Assembly (NCBI GenBank): GCA_003525045.1
Contig: DQGF01000288.1
Coordinates: forward strand, 1-7,788
DNA from: Pseudomonas sp.
Lineage (GTDB): Bacteria; Pseudomonadota; Gammaproteobacteria; Pseudomonadales; Pseudomonadaceae
Direction: 5' to 3'
DNA length: 7,788 nucleotides
Below are positions 1 through 6,745 of the stretch, piece by piece. The position numbers were made by a program, and so were the translations under genes. The notes below the pieces were generated by a model, which was not told the DNA's origin, ran no database searches, and saw nothing but the letters and a program-made list of their open reading frames with translations. Each line of letters opens with the position of its first letter. Position 1 is the stretch's first letter.

Positions 1-88
1 CCTGGGTTCCCTCCTCCGACACCAATCCGCGGCAGTGCCCATAGTAGGTTAAGATGCCTGCAAACCAGGCCCGCCGCGAGACGCCCGC

Positions 89-595
89 ATGACCGATACC
101 ACCCCCCGCCTGATCAAGAAATACCCCAATCGGCGACTGTATGACACCCATACCAGCAGCCACCTGACCCTGGCCGACATTCGCCAACTGGTCGTCGACA
201 AGATTTCGTTTCAGGTGGTCGATGCCAAGAGCGGCGAGGATTTGACTCGCAGCATCCTGCTGCAAGTGATTCTTGAAGCTGAAGGCGGCGGTGAGCCGAT
301 CTTCACCAGCGAGATGCTGATGGGGATTATCCAGTTCTACGGTCCTTATCAGGGCGTACTCGGCAGCTACCTGGACAAGAGCATTCATACCGTGATCGAC
401 ATCCAGTCCCAGACCGGCGCGCAATCGTCAGAGGCCTGGAGCGCGTTCATGCACCAGCAGGCGCCGGTGATGCAGGACCTGATGCGTCAGTATGTCGATC
501 ATTCGAAGGCACTTTATCTCAACACCCAGAACATGTTCGGCATGTTTGGCGGCAAGCCGAAGACCGATGGCGGGCCGAAAAAAGACGATGAGTGA
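89..595 (+). CDS. phaR: PhaR-type polyhydroxyalkanoate synthesis repressor
   Basis: This 168-residue protein matches the PHA/PHB accumulation regulator family. The N-terminus carries the family's signature DNA-binding segment, with IKKYPNRRLYDT at about residues 9-20, and the conserved block runs to about residue 66. A second conserved segment (about 70-112, EPIFTSEMLMGIIQFYGPYQG and after) corresponds to the PHB_acc region. The C-terminus is a Met/Gly/Lys-rich tail. In studied bacteria PhaR represses phasin and PHA genes and is released when it binds nascent PHA granules. That role fits the phasin and PhaC-like genes at the far end of this window, although the nor operon now separates them. 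ATG 89 is the natural start because the conserved domain begins just after it. The upstream ribosome site is weak. TAAGAT at 50-55 is a possible -10 element. The family is clear; the targets are inferred. Confidence 0.93.
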   Translation: MTDTTPRLIKKYPNRRLYDTHTSSHLTLADIRQLVVDKISFQVVDAKSGEDLTRSILLQVILEAEGGGEPIFTSEMLMGIIQFYGPYQGVLGSYLDKSIHTVIDIQSQTGAQSSEAWSAFMHQQAPVMQDLMRQYVDHSKALYLNTQNMFGMFGGKPKTDGGPKKDDE

Positions 596-610
596 AGTCC
601 TCCCGAGTCT

Positions 611-638
611 TTGACAGTAGCGCGACGTCGACTAGGCT
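611..638 (+). promoter_or_regulatory. Candidate sigma-70 promoter for the nor operon
   Basis: A perfect TTGACA (-35) lies at 611-616, followed after 16 bp by TAGGCT (633-638). The latter keeps the most conserved -10 positions (T, A and final T). It lies 15 bp downstream of the phaR stop and would give a leader of about 210 nt before the first nor-operon reading frame. No TTGAT-N4-ATCAA (ANR/DNR) box is visible nearby. The assignment rests on the consensus match only. Confidence 0.4.
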
Positions 639-714
639 CACAGTCATCCTGCCTCCCCAACCGAACCATGGCACTTGAACGCAAGGCCTGGTGAAGTCGT
701 CAATTCATAAAGCC

Positions 715-740
715 TGTCTGCCGCTGTTCGAATGCAGACA
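715..740. promoter_or_regulatory. Inverted repeat upstream of nor operon, candidate operator
   Basis: TGTCTGC (715-721) and GCAGACA (734-740) form a perfect 7-bp inverted repeat with a 12-bp spacer, giving half-site centres 19 bp apart, close to two helical turns. The spacer contains TTCGAA. No T-run follows, so it is not a typical terminator. It lies between the candidate promoter and the first gene, where a dimeric regulator or a leader hairpin could act. The protein that would bind is unknown. Confidence 0.35.
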
Positions 741-751
741 TCCGGCATCGC

Positions 752-768
752 CAGCCCCCAGAGGGCTG
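752..768. other. Short GC-rich hairpin in nor leader
   Basis: CAGCCC (752-757) pairs perfectly with GGGCTG (763-768) around a 5-nt loop, CCAGA. It follows the larger inverted repeat at 715-740 and is not followed by a clear T-run (only CTCTTTC at 772-778). It could be a leader RNA structure or a weak attenuator between promoter and genes. Its function is not established. Confidence 0.3.
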
Positions 769-853
769 ACGCTCTTTCGTGCGCGTTGCTTCTCAAGTAC
801 GCAATGCGAATGACCCGCAACTTTCCACTGCACTTTCACCCCGGGAGGCAGTC

Positions 854-964
854 GTGCAAAAAGTCTTGAAGCTAGTCAGCTATGCAGTACTCGTGCTGAT
901 GGCCAGCGCGGTCGTCTATTCCGGAATCATCGGCATCACCTATTGGACCGGTATTGGCGTATAG
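854..964 (+). CDS. 36-residue single-span membrane microprotein ahead of norC
   Basis: I do not recognise this protein. The frame is open from GTG 779, which would give 61 residues. The better start is GTG 854, because GGGAGG at 843-848 lies 5 nt upstream. The result is a 36-residue peptide: a short basic N-terminus (Lys3, Lys6), one hydrophobic span (about residues 7-28, Val/Leu/Ala/Ile-rich) and a short aromatic tail with TYWTGIGV. The basic N-terminus predicts N-in, C-out topology. Its stop (962-964) touches the norC ribosome site, with norC starting at 975, so translation is probably coupled. By analogy with CcoM, a small single-span subunit of the related cbb3 oxidase in Pseudomonas stutzeri, it may be a stabilising or assembly subunit of this NO reductase. 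That role is inference. It could also be a leader peptide that only opens norC for translation. Confidence 0.6.
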   Translation: MQKVLKLVSYAVLVLMASAVVYSGIIGITYWTGIGV

Positions 965-974
965 GGAGATCGCA

Positions 975-1835
975 ATGAACAAACGTCAAACACGCTCGTT
1001 CGCGCTGATATCGACGGCCATCGCCACGGTGGTATTTCTGGGAATGACGGTCGATAGCCATCGACAATTCCCGACACTGACCAATGCCCAGCAGATCACG
1101 CCCCAGGTCACTCGCGGCAAGGATGTCTGGCACCAATACAATTGCATCAATTGCCACACCTTGTTTGGTGAAGGCGCGTATTACGCCCCGGACCTGACAA
1201 AGATCACCCAACTGCGCGGCGCCCCTTATCTCACTGCGTTCCTCAAAGACCCCTCAAAGTTTTATGACGAGCAACGCCATCGCCGATTGATGCCGAATCT
1301 GAAACTCTCTGACGAAGAAATCGCCGCCTTGATCGCCTTTATGGACTGGGTGAGCAAGGTCGACAATCAAGGCTGGCCGCCGCGGCCGATTCTGGTGACC
1401 GGTACGTCGATTCCCGGCATGGACCTCACTGTTGCGCAGCAGAACGTCACCGGCGGCGGCAACCAGCCGCCCGCGGCCCGCCCGGTGTCCGACAAGGAAG
1501 ACCCGATCGCCCTGGGCGAGGCACTGTTTCGGACCAGCGCCACACCGGTGTGCAGCGCTTGCCATTCGATTGCACCGGGGGTCAATCTCGCCGGACCGAC
1601 ACTGGCCGGGTTGGCCGGTCGGGCCAAACAGGTCATCGCCTCGCCTGACTACAAGGGCAAGGCCAAGGACGTCGAAGGCTTCATCCGCGAATCCATCGTC
1701 GCGCCCAGCACCTACTTGCATCCGGGCGACATGTATTCCGCCAACGGCATGTCCTTCATGCCGGACACCTTCGCCAAATCGCTGACGCCCGAACAGGTCG
1801 ATCAGTTGGTCGCCTATCTGGCGTCGTTCCAGTAA
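975..1835 (+). CDS. norC: NO reductase cytochrome c subunit NorC fused to a second cytochrome c domain
   Basis: This is the membrane-anchored electron-entry subunit of cytochrome c-dependent NO reductase. ATG 975 is the start, with GGGAG 6 nt upstream; an upstream TTG at 954 has no such support. In the 286 residues, an uncleaved membrane anchor spans about 8-26. A NorC domain follows, with haem motif CINCH (57-61), the NorC signature GEGAYYAPDL (65-74), likely axial Met106 (RRLMPN) and the typical end WPP at 134-136. Classical NorC stops near there, at about 146-150 residues. Here a Gly/Pro/Gln-rich linker (about 139-176) leads to a second class-I cytochrome c domain, with CSACH (193-197), AGPTLAGLAGR (206-216) and likely axial Met262 (MSFMP). 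One intact frame covers both domains, so this is a di-haem fusion and not a sequencing frameshift. The second domain probably acts as a tethered electron donor or relay to the first haem. The norB start lies 15 nt downstream. Confidence 0.93.
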   Translation: MNKRQTRSFALISTAIATVVFLGMTVDSHRQFPTLTNAQQITPQVTRGKDVWHQYNCINCHTLFGEGAYYAPDLTKITQLRGAPYLTAFLKDPSKFYDEQRHRRLMPNLKLSDEEIAALIAFMDWVSKVDNQGWPPRPILVTGTSIPGMDLTVAQQNVTGGGNQPPAARPVSDKEDPIALGEALFRTSATPVCSACHSIAPGVNLAGPTLAGLAGRAKQVIASPDYKGKAKDVEGFIRESIVAPSTYLHPGDMYSANGMSFMPDTFAKSLTPEQVDQLVAYLASFQ

Positions 1836-1850
1836 CCCAAGGAGATGACC

Positions 1851-3221
1851 ATGCGCTACAGATCTCAATCCGTCGCCTACTGGTACTTCGCCGTGGCCAT
1901 GGTGCTGTTCGGCCTGCAACTGGTATTCGGTTTGCTCTCGGCGGCCAAATACCTCGGACCCGATCCCCTGCTGGACCTGTTGCCGTTCGATGTCACCAAG
2001 ACCATTCACACCAATCTGTTGATCGTCTGGGTACTGACCGGGTTCATGGGGGCGACCTACTGGATGGTGCCGGACGAATCCCGTGGCGAGTTGCACAGCA
2101 CAAAACTGGCCTACCTCCAGCTCGGGTTGTGGACGGCCATGGGCGTCACCGCCGTCCTGGGCTACCTGTTCGGGTATGGCACCGGCAACAAACTGCTCGA
2201 ACAGCCGCTGCCGCACAAGATCGTGATCGTGATCTGCATGCTGATGTTTCTCTACAACATTGGCATGACCATCAAGCAAGCCGGACGCTTCACCGCCACC
2301 GAAGGCGTGCTGTTGCTGGGCCTGGCCAGCGCCGCTGTGCTCTATCTGCCGGCATTGCTGCATTATGAAAACTACGTGGTGTCGATCTACTACCGCTGGT
2401 GGACGATCCACCTGTGGGTCGAAGGGGTCTGGGAGATGATTCAGGGCGGCTTTCTTGCCTATCTGCTGATCAGGCTGTCCGGTGCTGATCGCGAGGTGAT
2501 GGAGAAGTGGCTGTACGTGATTGTCGGCCTGGTGTTCATTGCCGGCATCCTCGGCACCGCACACCATTACTACTGGATCGGCGTGCCCCATTACTGGTTG
2601 CCACTCGGCGGCTTTTTCAGTGCGCTCGAGCCCATGGCGCTGGTCGGCATGGCGATCTATGCCTACAACGCGATGCGCCGCTCCGGCCTCTCTCACCCCA
2701 ACAAACTGGCCTTGCACTGGACCCTGGGCAGTGCAGTGTTCACCCTGTTCGGTGCCGGTCTCCTGGGTTTGGCCCACACCTTCCCCGACGTCAACAAATG
2801 GACCCACGGCACCCTGATCACCGCCATGCATGGCCATGCGGCCTTCTATGGGGCCTATGTCATGATCGTTCTGGCGATGATTACTTATGCGCTACCAGGC
2901 ATGACCCGTCGTCCCGTGGAAGAAAGCAGTATCGGTTATTGGGCGTTCTGGCTGCAGTTGGGGGGGATGTTCGGCATGACCCTGTCATTTGCCACCGCAG
3001 GCATTGCTCAGGTGTACCTGGAACGCATTCTCGGCATGGGCTATCTGGATGTGCAGTTGAAGATCCAGGTGCACTTCCTGATGCTGGTGGCGACGGCGTC
3101 GATGTTCAGTCTCGGTGCCGGGCTGTTTATCTTCGATTTTTTCCACCATGCGCCGCAATTCATTGTCGATGAAACCGATCCGGTGCTGGCCGGACCTCGA
3201 GCGTCAGGCGCAGCGTTGTGA
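1851..3221 (+). CDS. norB: Nitric oxide reductase catalytic subunit NorB
   Basis: This is the catalytic membrane subunit (haem b, haem b3 and non-haem FeB) that reduces 2 NO to N2O; it belongs to the haem-copper oxidase superfamily. ATG 1851 is preferred because AAGGAG (1839-1844) is 6 nt upstream; ATG 1845 directly abuts it. The 456 residues are highly hydrophobic, consistent with the family's 12 spans. Expected metal ligands are visible: His53 (TIHTNL), His187 with Glu191 and Glu195 (HLWVEGVWE), His238 and His239 (GTAHHYYWIGVP), His327 and His329 (MHGHAAFYGAY). The active-site glutamate of SALEP is Glu260. This is the cNOR type: it lacks the N-terminal extension of quinol-dependent NorZ and is paired with NorC. 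The segment from GY (104-105) to LEQP (116-119) is about 14 residues shorter than I remember for P. aeruginosa NorB, although the glutamate of LEQP (Glu117), a calcium ligand in that enzyme, is retained. The stop overlaps the norQ start. Confidence 0.97.
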   Translation: MRYRSQSVAYWYFAVAMVLFGLQLVFGLLSAAKYLGPDPLLDLLPFDVTKTIHTNLLIVWVLTGFMGATYWMVPDESRGELHSTKLAYLQLGLWTAMGVTAVLGYLFGYGTGNKLLEQPLPHKIVIVICMLMFLYNIGMTIKQAGRFTATEGVLLLGLASAAVLYLPALLHYENYVVSIYYRWWTIHLWVEGVWEMIQGGFLAYLLIRLSGADREVMEKWLYVIVGLVFIAGILGTAHHYYWIGVPHYWLPLGGFFSALEPMALVGMAIYAYNAMRRSGLSHPNKLALHWTLGSAVFTLFGAGLLGLAHTFPDVNKWTHGTLITAMHGHAAFYGAYVMIVLAMITYALPGMTRRPVEESSIGYWAFWLQLGGMFGMTLSFATAGIAQVYLERILGMGYLDVQLKIQVHFLMLVATASMFSLGAGLFIFDFFHHAPQFIVDETDPVLAGPRASGAAL

Positions 3222-4051
3222 TGGAACGCTCACTGATACAACAGAATCTGTCGGCCACGGAATCCGTAGCGCCGCAGACCGAACCCTATTACCAACCCTG
3301 CGGCGACGAAGTGGCGATCTTCGAGCAATGCCACGCCCGGCAACTGGCAATCATGCTCAAAGGACCCACCGGTTGTGGCAAGACCCGCTTTGTCGAACAC
3401 ATGGCCTGGCGACTCAAACGCCCGTTGATCACCATTTCCTGCCATGACGATCTGAGTGCCAGCGACCTGGTCGGGCGCTTCCTGATCGGTCCCCAAGGCA
3501 CCCACTGGGCGCAGGGCCCGCTGACCCGAGCGGTGCGCGAAGGCGCGATCTGCTACCTCGACGAAGTGGTCGAAGCGCGACAGGACACAGTTGTCGTGCT
3601 GCACCCGCTGACCGACCACCGGCGCATTCTGCCACTGGACAAGATCGGCGAGATCCTCGAAGCCTCGCCCCACTTTCAACTGGTGGTGTCCTACAACCCT
3701 GGCTACCAACGCCTACTCAAGGATTTGAAGCCGAGTACCCGCCAGCGCTTCGTGGCGCTGGATTTCGACTTCCCGCCGGCCGAGCGCGAGATCGCCATCG
3801 TTATCCATGAGGGCGCAACCGATTACGCCACCGCCCACGCCCTGGTCACCCTCGCGCATCGGCTGCGCGCCCTGCAGGACCGAGGCCTGGCGGAAGTCCC
3901 CAGCACTCGTCTGCTGATCGCCACTGCCCGGTTGATCACCAGCGGTATACCCGCCCAGGCCGCCTGCCGTGCCGCGCTGATCTCACCGCTGTCCGATGAC
4001 GCGGTGCTGGTCGCTGCCATGCGCGACCTGGTTGACCTGACGTTTATCTAG
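3221..4051 (+). CDS. norQ: NorQ/NirQ MoxR-type AAA+ ATPase for NO reductase activation
   Basis: The 276-residue cytoplasmic AAA+ ATPase is of the NorQ/NirQ/CbbQ branch of the MoxR family. Walker A is GPTGCGKT (48-55). Walker B is AICYLDEV, with Asp114 and Glu115. Sensor 1 is in LVVSYNPGY, with Asn159. The segments CHDDL, GPLTRAVREG, DEVVEARQDT and KPSTRQRFVAL are typical of NirQ. In studied systems NorQ acts with NorD to insert the non-haem iron or otherwise remodel NorB. ATG 3221 overlaps the norB stop by one base (TGATG); GTG 3218 is a less likely alternative. The first 20 or so residues are an N-terminal extension relative to the roughly 260-residue Pseudomonas NirQ as I recall it. Here the gene sits between norB and norD, as in Paracoccus-type norCBQD clusters. 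In P. aeruginosa nirQ is instead a separate gene beside norCBD. The norD ATG directly follows the stop. Confidence 0.95.
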   Translation: MERSLIQQNLSATESVAPQTEPYYQPCGDEVAIFEQCHARQLAIMLKGPTGCGKTRFVEHMAWRLKRPLITISCHDDLSASDLVGRFLIGPQGTHWAQGPLTRAVREGAICYLDEVVEARQDTVVVLHPLTDHRRILPLDKIGEILEASPHFQLVVSYNPGYQRLLKDLKPSTRQRFVALDFDFPPAEREIAIVIHEGATDYATAHALVTLAHRLRALQDRGLAEVPSTRLLIATARLITSGIPAQAACRAALISPLSDDAVLVAAMRDLVDLTFI

Positions 4052-6073
4052 ATGGCCGAAGCCGAGGACCTCATCACCGATGTCGCACGCCATGCAACGG
4101 TGTACGCCCAGGCGCTGTGGCGCCGTCACCAAGGTCCCTCGACCAGCGCAAACATCGTCACCCTGGGGGATGTCGCACACCATCTCGACTTGCTGATCCT
4201 GGCCCTGTTCGGCACCCACTATTCGTTGCGCGTCGCGCAACCTTCCGCGCCACCCTCACTGCTGAAAAAGCTTTTGCTGCGTTATGAGAACCCGTGTCGG
4301 CAGCGCGCCGTGCCGGCGACCGATGGCGTGTCGATCTGGCTGCCGGAGTCAGCGGGCAGCGCTGATGCTTTGCTCACGCTGCAAAGTTACAGGACCCTGG
4401 CCTTGCAACAGGCGATGCGCGCGCAAAGAGGCAGTGCCGCCGCCCTGCCGACCCTGGCCAACCCAATGCAGCGCAGCGTCTATCTGCTCCTCGAAGCCTG
4501 GGCTGCCGATCGGGATCTGGTGCGACGGCTACCGGGGCTGGCGGCTCCGATCCAGGGTGTGCGCCGGCAGGCGCTGGCCATGCGCCCGCCCCTTCACGCC
4601 TTTCCCGACTATCGACGACCCCTGGAAAACCTGCTTCGTCTGCTGCTGGGCAGTGAATGCGGCGAGTCTGTGCAGGGACTGGAAATACCTGGCAACACCA
4701 CCGATTCGCTACGACAGTCAGAAACCCTCGCGGCACACATGCAGTCCAACGAAGTAGCTCACAGGCATTGCGCTCACCTGCTGCTGCTCGATGCCTGGAC
4801 CGGCGACCTGCGCGAGCCGCCGGCGCAACAGGGGGGGCCGACGCTGCCCGGTGCAATCGACAGCGAGGACACCCTGCCACGCAGCGCACGCCTCGAACGT
4901 CAGCCAACGGTGCGCGAGGCCCGGGTCGACGAAGACGACGATCAGGAACAAGGCCTGTGGATGGTGCAACCCGCCGAACCCCTGGAAAAGGCCGAAGACC
5001 CCATGGGGCTGCAACGCCCTGCCGACCGCGATACAGACATCCCGGCGGCCGATTTTGCCGAGGCATTGTCCGAACTCGACGAAGCCCGGCTGGTGGTCAC
5101 GGCAGGCCGTCCGAAAGAGGTGTTGCTGAGCGACGACCCACCACAAACCGGCGCTCGACACGCAGCACAAGCACTTGCCGCCAAGGCCATCAGCTACCCC
5201 GAATGGGACTATCGCACCCAAATCTACCGTGATCCAGGTACAACCGTGCACCTGTGCCCCGCCCGGCTTGGTCCGCAGCAGTGGGTCGAACGAACGCTTG
5301 AAAGTCACCGGCCGATTCTCGATGCCATCCGCCAGCAATTCGAAAGGCTGCGCGCCCAACGCGTCAGGCTACGTAAACAATTGGACGGCGACGATATCGA
5401 CCTGGAGGCCTACATCGACGGTTGTGCCGAGGCCCGCGCCGGCTTGAGCATGCCCCAGGCGCTGTATCAGTCCCAGCGTCGCAGTCGGCGTGACATGGCG
5501 ATCATGTTGCTGATTGACGTCAGCGGTTCCACCGACAGCTGGCTGTCGCGCCATCGCCGGATCATCGATGTCGAGCGCGAGGCGTTGCTGCTGGTCTGTC
5601 TGGCGCTGGAGAGCCTGGGCGAACCCTATAGCGTGCTGGCGTTTTCCGGCGAAGGGCCGCAGCGGGTGACGATACGCACCCTCAAAGCTTTCGATGAGTG
5701 CTACAGCAGTGAAGTGGGTCGGCGCATTGCCGCACTCGAACCGGAGCGCTATACGCGGGCCGGTGCCGCCATCCGCCACGCCAGTACGTTGCTGATGCGC
5801 GAAGCGGCCACACACCGGCTGCTCTTGCTGCTTTCCGATGGCAAGCCGAACGATGTCGATCTATACGAAGGCCGCTATGGCGTGGAAGATATGCGCCAGG
5901 CCGTGGCCGAAGCCAAGCTGCAAGGCATCTATCCGTTCTGTTTGACCATCGACCGTCAGGCGGCGAGTTACCTGCCGGCGGTATTCGGATCGCGGCAATA
6001 TGCCTTGCTGCCCCAACCGGAACTGTTGCCCGGCGTGCTGATCGAGTGGATCAAGCGGTTGCTGTTGGCCTGA
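4052..6073 (+). CDS. norD: NorD, von Willebrand factor A domain NO reductase activation protein
   Basis: The 673-residue protein ends in a VWA domain and is the partner of NorQ in making active NO reductase. The VWA domain starts at about residue 480, after RRDMAIMLL. Its metal-ion-dependent adhesion site is intact: DVSGS (Asp489, Ser491, Ser493), a likely Thr568 (RYTRAG) and LLSDGKPND with Asp596. The N-terminal two-thirds is poorly conserved and has no recognisable catalytic motif. It contains a highly charged, probably disordered stretch at about 265-370, with the acidic patch VDEDDDQEQ (292-300). The whole is somewhat longer than the roughly 610 residues I recall for Pseudomonas NorD. No signal peptide is visible, so the protein is cytoplasmic, as needed to work with NorQ. 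ATG 4052 begins at the base after the norQ TAG, indicating tight coupling. A G7 run (4831-4837) does not break the frame. It is the last gene of the operon. Confidence 0.93.
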   Translation: MAEAEDLITDVARHATVYAQALWRRHQGPSTSANIVTLGDVAHHLDLLILALFGTHYSLRVAQPSAPPSLLKKLLLRYENPCRQRAVPATDGVSIWLPESAGSADALLTLQSYRTLALQQAMRAQRGSAAALPTLANPMQRSVYLLLEAWAADRDLVRRLPGLAAPIQGVRRQALAMRPPLHAFPDYRRPLENLLRLLLGSECGESVQGLEIPGNTTDSLRQSETLAAHMQSNEVAHRHCAHLLLLDAWTGDLREPPAQQGGPTLPGAIDSEDTLPRSARLERQPTVREARVDEDDDQEQGLWMVQPAEPLEKAEDPMGLQRPADRDTDIPAADFAEALSELDEARLVVTAGRPKEVLLSDDPPQTGARHAAQALAAKAISYPEWDYRTQIYRDPGTTVHLCPARLGPQQWVERTLESHRPILDAIRQQFERLRAQRVRLRKQLDGDDIDLEAYIDGCAEARAGLSMPQALYQSQRRSRRDMAIMLLIDVSGSTDSWLSRHRRIIDVEREALLLVCLALESLGEPYSVLAFSGEGPQRVTIRTLKAFDECYSSEVGRRIAALEPERYTRAGAAIRHASTLLMREAATHRLLLLLSDGKPNDVDLYEGRYGVEDMRQAVAEAKLQGIYPFCLTIDRQAASYLPAVFGSRQYALLPQPELLPGVLIEWIKRLLLA

Positions 6074-6100
6074 GCCCTGTAAATCAGTTTTTTCCAGCCG

Positions 6101-6135
6101 AAAAAAATGGCGATGGGGAATAAACCCATCGCCAT
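6101..6135 (-). terminator. Rho-independent terminator of the phasin gene
   Basis: A perfect 11-bp stem, ATGGCGATGGG (6107-6117) with CCCATCGCCAT (6125-6135), encloses a 7-nt loop, GAATAAA. Read on the minus strand it is followed at once by seven T residues (the A7 run at 6101-6107, sharing one base with the stem), which is the classic layout. It starts 23 nt beyond the phasin stop. On the plus strand no T-run follows the hairpin. A T6 tract at 6088-6093 lacks a convincing stem before it, so termination of the nor transcript is less clear. Confidence 0.9.
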
Positions 6136-6158
6136 CGGTGCCGCCGGCCTGATAAGAC

Positions 6159-6722
6159 TTACTTGTTACCGGTCTTGGTGCTTGCTTCCGGAGCTGCTTT
6201 GGTGGCTGCGGCAGTCGCGTCGGCGAAACTGCTCTGAGCCGAATCGGAAGCCTGCTTTGCGGCTTTCTGTGCGTTTTCAAATATAGTGCCGGCATTCGCC
6301 AGGCCCGACTTGAACGCGTTCACTACTGGCTCAGAGCCGGCGGGTGCGTTCTTGCTGATCGCTTCAACGAACTCTTGCACTTGCTGGGTGCCGGCTTCGA
6401 CCTGGCTGGAGGCCAGCTTGGCGATGTCCGACTGAGTTTCCGCGATCAGCGCCTGAACCTGGCGATTGAACTCGGTCAGGCGTTCGGTCTGCTTGTTCGG
6501 CTGGGTGAAAGAAGCCTGCAGCTCGGCGAAATCTTGTGGACCGCGTACGGCCAGCAGCTTGCGAACACCTTCGAACTGCTCTTCGGAAGACTCGCGCAGG
6601 GCCTTGAACTGCAACTGGCTGAGCTGTTCAACGCTGGCGAAGACCTTGCCGCTGATTTGCTGGATCAGGTCGAGGTTGGCTTTCTGAGTGGCTTGCAGTT
6701 TTTCCGAGTTGAAAAAAGACAT
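6159..6722 (-). CDS. PhaP-type phasin family protein
   Basis: This 187-residue protein matches phasins, the amphipathic proteins that coat PHA granules and control their size and number. The start is the ATG at 6722-6720 on the minus strand: AAGGAG (complement of 6731-6736) lies 8 nt upstream, and the family N-terminus MSFFNSEKLQATQKANLDL follows it. An upstream in-frame ATG at 6752 falls within a palindrome and has no ribosome site. The body (about 5-140) is predicted helical and Gln/Glu/Ala-rich, with phasin-like VEQLSQLQFKALRESSEEQ and FNRQVQALIAETQSDIAKL. The C-terminus (about 150-187) is Ala/Lys/Ser-rich. There is no signal peptide or cysteine. It resembles the PhaP type associated with short-chain PHB granules more than the PhaF/PhaI proteins of medium-chain PHA in Pseudomonas. 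It is divergent from the PhaC-like gene at 6976 and convergent with norD. PhaR is its probable regulator. Confidence 0.9.
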   Translation of the reverse strand: MSFFNSEKLQATQKANLDLIQQISGKVFASVEQLSQLQFKALRESSEEQFEGVRKLLAVRGPQDFAELQASFTQPNKQTERLTEFNRQVQALIAETQSDIAKLASSQVEAGTQQVQEFVEAISKNAPAGSEPVVNAFKSGLANAGTIFENAQKAAKQASDSAQSSFADATAAATKAAPEASTKTGNK

Positions 6723-6745
6723 GCTTGAATCTCCTTGTACTGGAA

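Noticed and set aside
669..684. Possible sigma-54 promoter (TGGCAC then GCAA) upstream of the nor operon
   Set aside because: The GG (670-671) and GC (681-682) are one base too close compared with the strict -24/-12 spacing, and the TTG of the -12 element is absent.
779..853. Longer 61-residue form of the microprotein starting at GTG 779
   Set aside because: The extra 25 residues are polar with no ribosome site before them, whereas GTG 854 has GGGAGG ideally placed. The longer form is not excluded, only less likely.
954..974. Upstream TTG start for NorC
   Set aside because: It would add seven residues and overlap the preceding reading frame without a ribosome site; ATG 975 has GGGAG at a 6-nt distance.
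975..1835. Long norC as a product of a sequencing or assembly frameshift joining two genes
   Set aside because: Both haem domains are in one frame with a plausible Gly/Pro-rich linker, and no second ribosome site and start codon stands out at the junction.
1254..2837. Minus-strand open frame of 527 codons antisense to norC and norB
   Set aside because: Its translation is His/Gln/Gly-rich low-complexity with no recognisable domain, typical of the complement of a GC-rich gene. The plus strand holds unmistakable NorC and NorB with all metal ligands.
2960..4837. G7 homopolymer runs in norB (2960-2966) and norD (4831-4837) as phase-variation sites
   Set aside because: Runs of seven G are expected in GC-rich genes, both frames are intact, and housekeeping respiratory genes are unlikely phase-variable loci.
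4374..5359. Minus-strand frames of about 210-230 codons antisense to norD
   Set aside because: They are Arg/Pro/Ala-rich shadow translations; the plus-strand NorD with an intact VWA domain explains this region.
596..6158. Mobile-element borders around the nor operon
   Set aside because: I compared the sequences flanking the operon (596-853 and 6074-6158) and saw no direct or inverted terminal repeats, no tRNA gene and no transposase or integrase frame.
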